NCBI GenBank assembly: GCA_004555425.1
Contig: SFID01000135.1
Coordinates: forward strand, 1-5,299
Source: Bacteroidales bacterium
Lineage (GTDB): Bacteria > Bacteroidota > Bacteroidia > Bacteroidales > Bacteroidaceae
Length of the DNA stretch: 5,299 nucleotides
Reading direction: 5' to 3'
How positions within the stretch are numbered: position 1 is the stretch's first letter; every line of letters starts with the position of its first letter. The notes below the pieces were generated by a model. It was not told where the DNA came from. It did not search any database and worked only from the letters and a program-made list of their open reading frames with translations. Below, one piece after another: positions 4,141 to 5,299 of this stretch. The translations under genes were made by a program, and so were the position numbers.

Positions 4141-5040
4141 ATGAAGAAGATTAGAGCCGCCGTAGTAGGTTACGGCAACATTGGCCACTATGCCCTCCAA
4201 GCCCTGCAGGAGGCCCCCGATTTTGAAGTTGCAGGCGTAGTGCGCCGTCAGGGTGCCAAGAATTGCCCCGCCGAACTGGCCGGTCTGCCCGTTGTTAGCG
4301 ACATTCGCGAGCTGGGCCAAGTTGATGTGGCCCTCCTCTGCACACCCACCCGCAGCGTGGAAACCTATGCCAAGGAAATCCTCGCCCTCGGCATCAACAC
4401 GGTGGATAGTTTCGACATCCACACCCAAATCACCCAGCTCCGCCGCTCGCTCGACGAGAGTGCCAAGGCCGCAGGTGCGGTGAGCATCATTTCCGCAGGC
4501 TGGGACCCAGGTAGCGACAGCATCGTGCGCACCCTCCTTCAGGCCATCGCGCCCAAGGGTATCACCTATACCAACTTCGGTCCCGGTATGTCGATGGGCC
4601 ACACTGTTGCCGTCAAGGCCATTCCCGGTGTGAAGGCCGCCCTCTCCATGACCATCCCCACGGGCACGGGCATTCATCGCCGCATGGTCTATGTGGAGAT
4701 TGAGGAAGGCCACGATTTCGAAACGGTGGCAGCCGCCATCAAGGCCGACCCCTATTTCGTCAACGACGAGACGCACGTCCTGCAGGTGCCCTGTGTGGAC
4801 GATGTGATAGATATGGGCCACGGCGTCAACCTCACCCGCAAGGGCGTGAGCGGCCGCACGCAGAATCAGCTCTTCGAGTTTAATATGCGCATCAACAACC
4901 CCGCCCTCACGGGCCAGGTGCTCGTCTGTGTGGCCCGTGCCGCCATGCGCCAGCAGCCTGGTTGCTACACGATGATTGAGATTCCCGTCATCGACCTCCT
5001 GCCTGGCGACCGCGAAGAACTTATCGCCCACCTTGTCTAG
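4141..5040 (+). CDS. ddh: meso-diaminopimelate D-dehydrogenase, type II
   Basis: This NADPH-dependent enzyme (EC 1.4.1.16) reductively aminates L-2-amino-6-oxopimelate with ammonia to meso-diaminopimelate in one step. It thus bypasses the succinylase, acetylase and aminotransferase branches, and feeds peptidoglycan and lysine synthesis. The protein has 299 aa. The Rossmann motif GYGNIG is at 10-15. Substrate-site motifs are DSFDIH (89-94), SAGWDPG (118-124), FGPGMSMGH (146-154) and MGHGVN (225-230). It ends with YTMIEIPVIDLLPGDREE (276-293). Length and these motifs match the shorter type II enzymes, such as that of Symbiobacterium thermophilum, rather than the roughly 320-aa Corynebacterium type. 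ATG 4141 is chosen over upstream starts from 3973 because family homology begins at MKKIRAAVVGYG and the 45 bases before it are a G-poor leader. The gene appears monocistronic. A weak -7 (TAGATTTC, 4068-4075) is the only promoter candidate, and no clear terminator follows. Confidence 0.95.
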   Translation: MKKIRAAVVGYGNIGHYALQALQEAPDFEVAGVVRRQGAKNCPAELAGLPVVSDIRELGQVDVALLCTPTRSVETYAKEILALGINTVDSFDIHTQITQLRRSLDESAKAAGAVSIISAGWDPGSDSIVRTLLQAIAPKGITYTNFGPGMSMGHTVAVKAIPGVKAALSMTIPTGTGIHRRMVYVEIEEGHDFETVAAAIKADPYFVNDETHVLQVPCVDDVIDMGHGVNLTRKGVSGRTQNQLFEFNMRINNPALTGQVLVCVARAAMRQQPGCYTMIEIPVIDLLPGDREELIAHLV

Positions 5041-5217
5041 GGGTGGCTTGAACGTTTCCGCCTGATTCGGTGTGCCACGTTCCCATCCAGCGAAAATGCA
5101 CCGCCGAAAGTTCGACCTTGGTGCCGCGGAATGCTTCAGTTTCTATGCTGCAAGGCGATTAGCGTAGGCCCTCGTAATATAATACATCGCGGAGCCTCAC
5201 TTGTGCAAAACTCGTCT

Positions 5218-5251
5218 TTTAACATTTCGCAAACTGTTGCGATATGTTAAA
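5218..5251. promoter_or_regulatory. 34-bp near-perfect palindrome, candidate operator
   Basis: TTTAACATTTCGCAA (5218-5232) and TTGCGATATGTTAAA (5237-5251) are inverted complements at 14 of 15 positions around an ACTG spacer. The palindrome ends 4 bases before the -33 box of the promoter at 5256-5287, which is where an activator or repressor dimer would bind. The bases from 5041 to 5217 hold only weak 5-bp inverted repeats and no ORF or terminator that I can support. Confidence 0.6.
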
Positions 5252-5255
5252 TGGA

Positions 5256-5287
5256 TTTGCATTTCGCCGAAAAATGTATTATCTTTG
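5256..5287 (+). promoter_or_regulatory. Bacteroidetes-type promoter reading out of the window
   Basis: TTTG (5256-5259), 20 bases, then TATCTTTG (5280-5287) is an exact match in sequence and spacing to the TTTG-N19-21-TAnnTTTG consensus. It should drive a gene beginning just to the right of the window, with transcription starting near 5293. Confidence 0.85.
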
Positions 5288-5299
5288 TACTAGCGAAGA

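Noticed and set aside
4105..5031. 308-codon minus-strand frame opposite ddh
   Set aside because: It is a mirror frame created by the GC-rich third positions of ddh; its His/Gly/Asp-rich translation resembles no protein family.
5042..5120. GTGGC/GCCAC and GCACC/GGTGC inverted repeats as the ddh terminator
   Set aside because: The stems are only 5 bp with large loops and no T run follows.

Overview
The window looks like a chromosomal segment of a Bacteroidales bacterium, most likely Prevotellaceae or a close relative. Four things point there: 5S rRNA sequence of Bacteroidetes type, several TAnnTTTG promoter -7 elements (two with a TTTG -33 box), A-rich leaders without Shine-Dalgarno sites, and an OmpA-family porin, a DUF3467 protein and a type II meso-diaminopimelate dehydrogenase all resembling Bacteroidetes homologs. 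The identification rests on sequence features and memory only; no search was run.

Layout. The left edge (1-45) is the 3' end of a 5S rRNA gene, presumably closing an rRNA operon that lies off the window, followed by a strong terminator (55-99) and a triplicated 20-bp repeat. A stretch of about 1.1 kb follows with a GNAT acetyltransferase (311-826) and a small acidic hypothetical protein (about 960-1196). A second, 5'-decayed 5S copy then appears (1283-1366) with its own copy of the same terminator and downstream DNA. The cargo is therefore bracketed by about 170-210-bp direct repeats of the rRNA operon tail. The second tail is followed by about 200 bp holding a possible 42-codon ORF or small RNA that ends in a perfect terminator (1689-1719).

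The central part is ordinary chromosome. An OmpA-family outer-membrane protein (1995-3119, minus) has its own 15-bp-stem terminator (1849-1895). It is transcribed divergently from a DUF3467 protein (3376-3705, plus). The roughly 250-bp spacer between them holds both promoters and repeated GCAAAAT motifs that could be operators. The 435-bp gap after DUF3467 contains an 18-bp-stem hairpin (3719-3794) and a 215-bp patch of ATTCG/CGAAT repeats with long imperfect inverted termini (3827-4041). Type II Ddh (4141-5040, plus) follows. The right edge carries a 34-bp near-perfect palindrome immediately upstream of a textbook Bacteroidetes promoter that fires rightward out of the window.

Functionally, Ddh makes meso-DAP, the peptidoglycan cross-linking residue, and OmpA C-terminal domains classically bind that same residue. 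Both genes therefore concern the cell envelope, but they are in opposite orientations and nothing shows co-regulation. I see no phage, CRISPR, transposase or defence system. The most unusual structure is the duplicated rRNA-operon tail around a compositionally different cargo, with covarying terminator copies.
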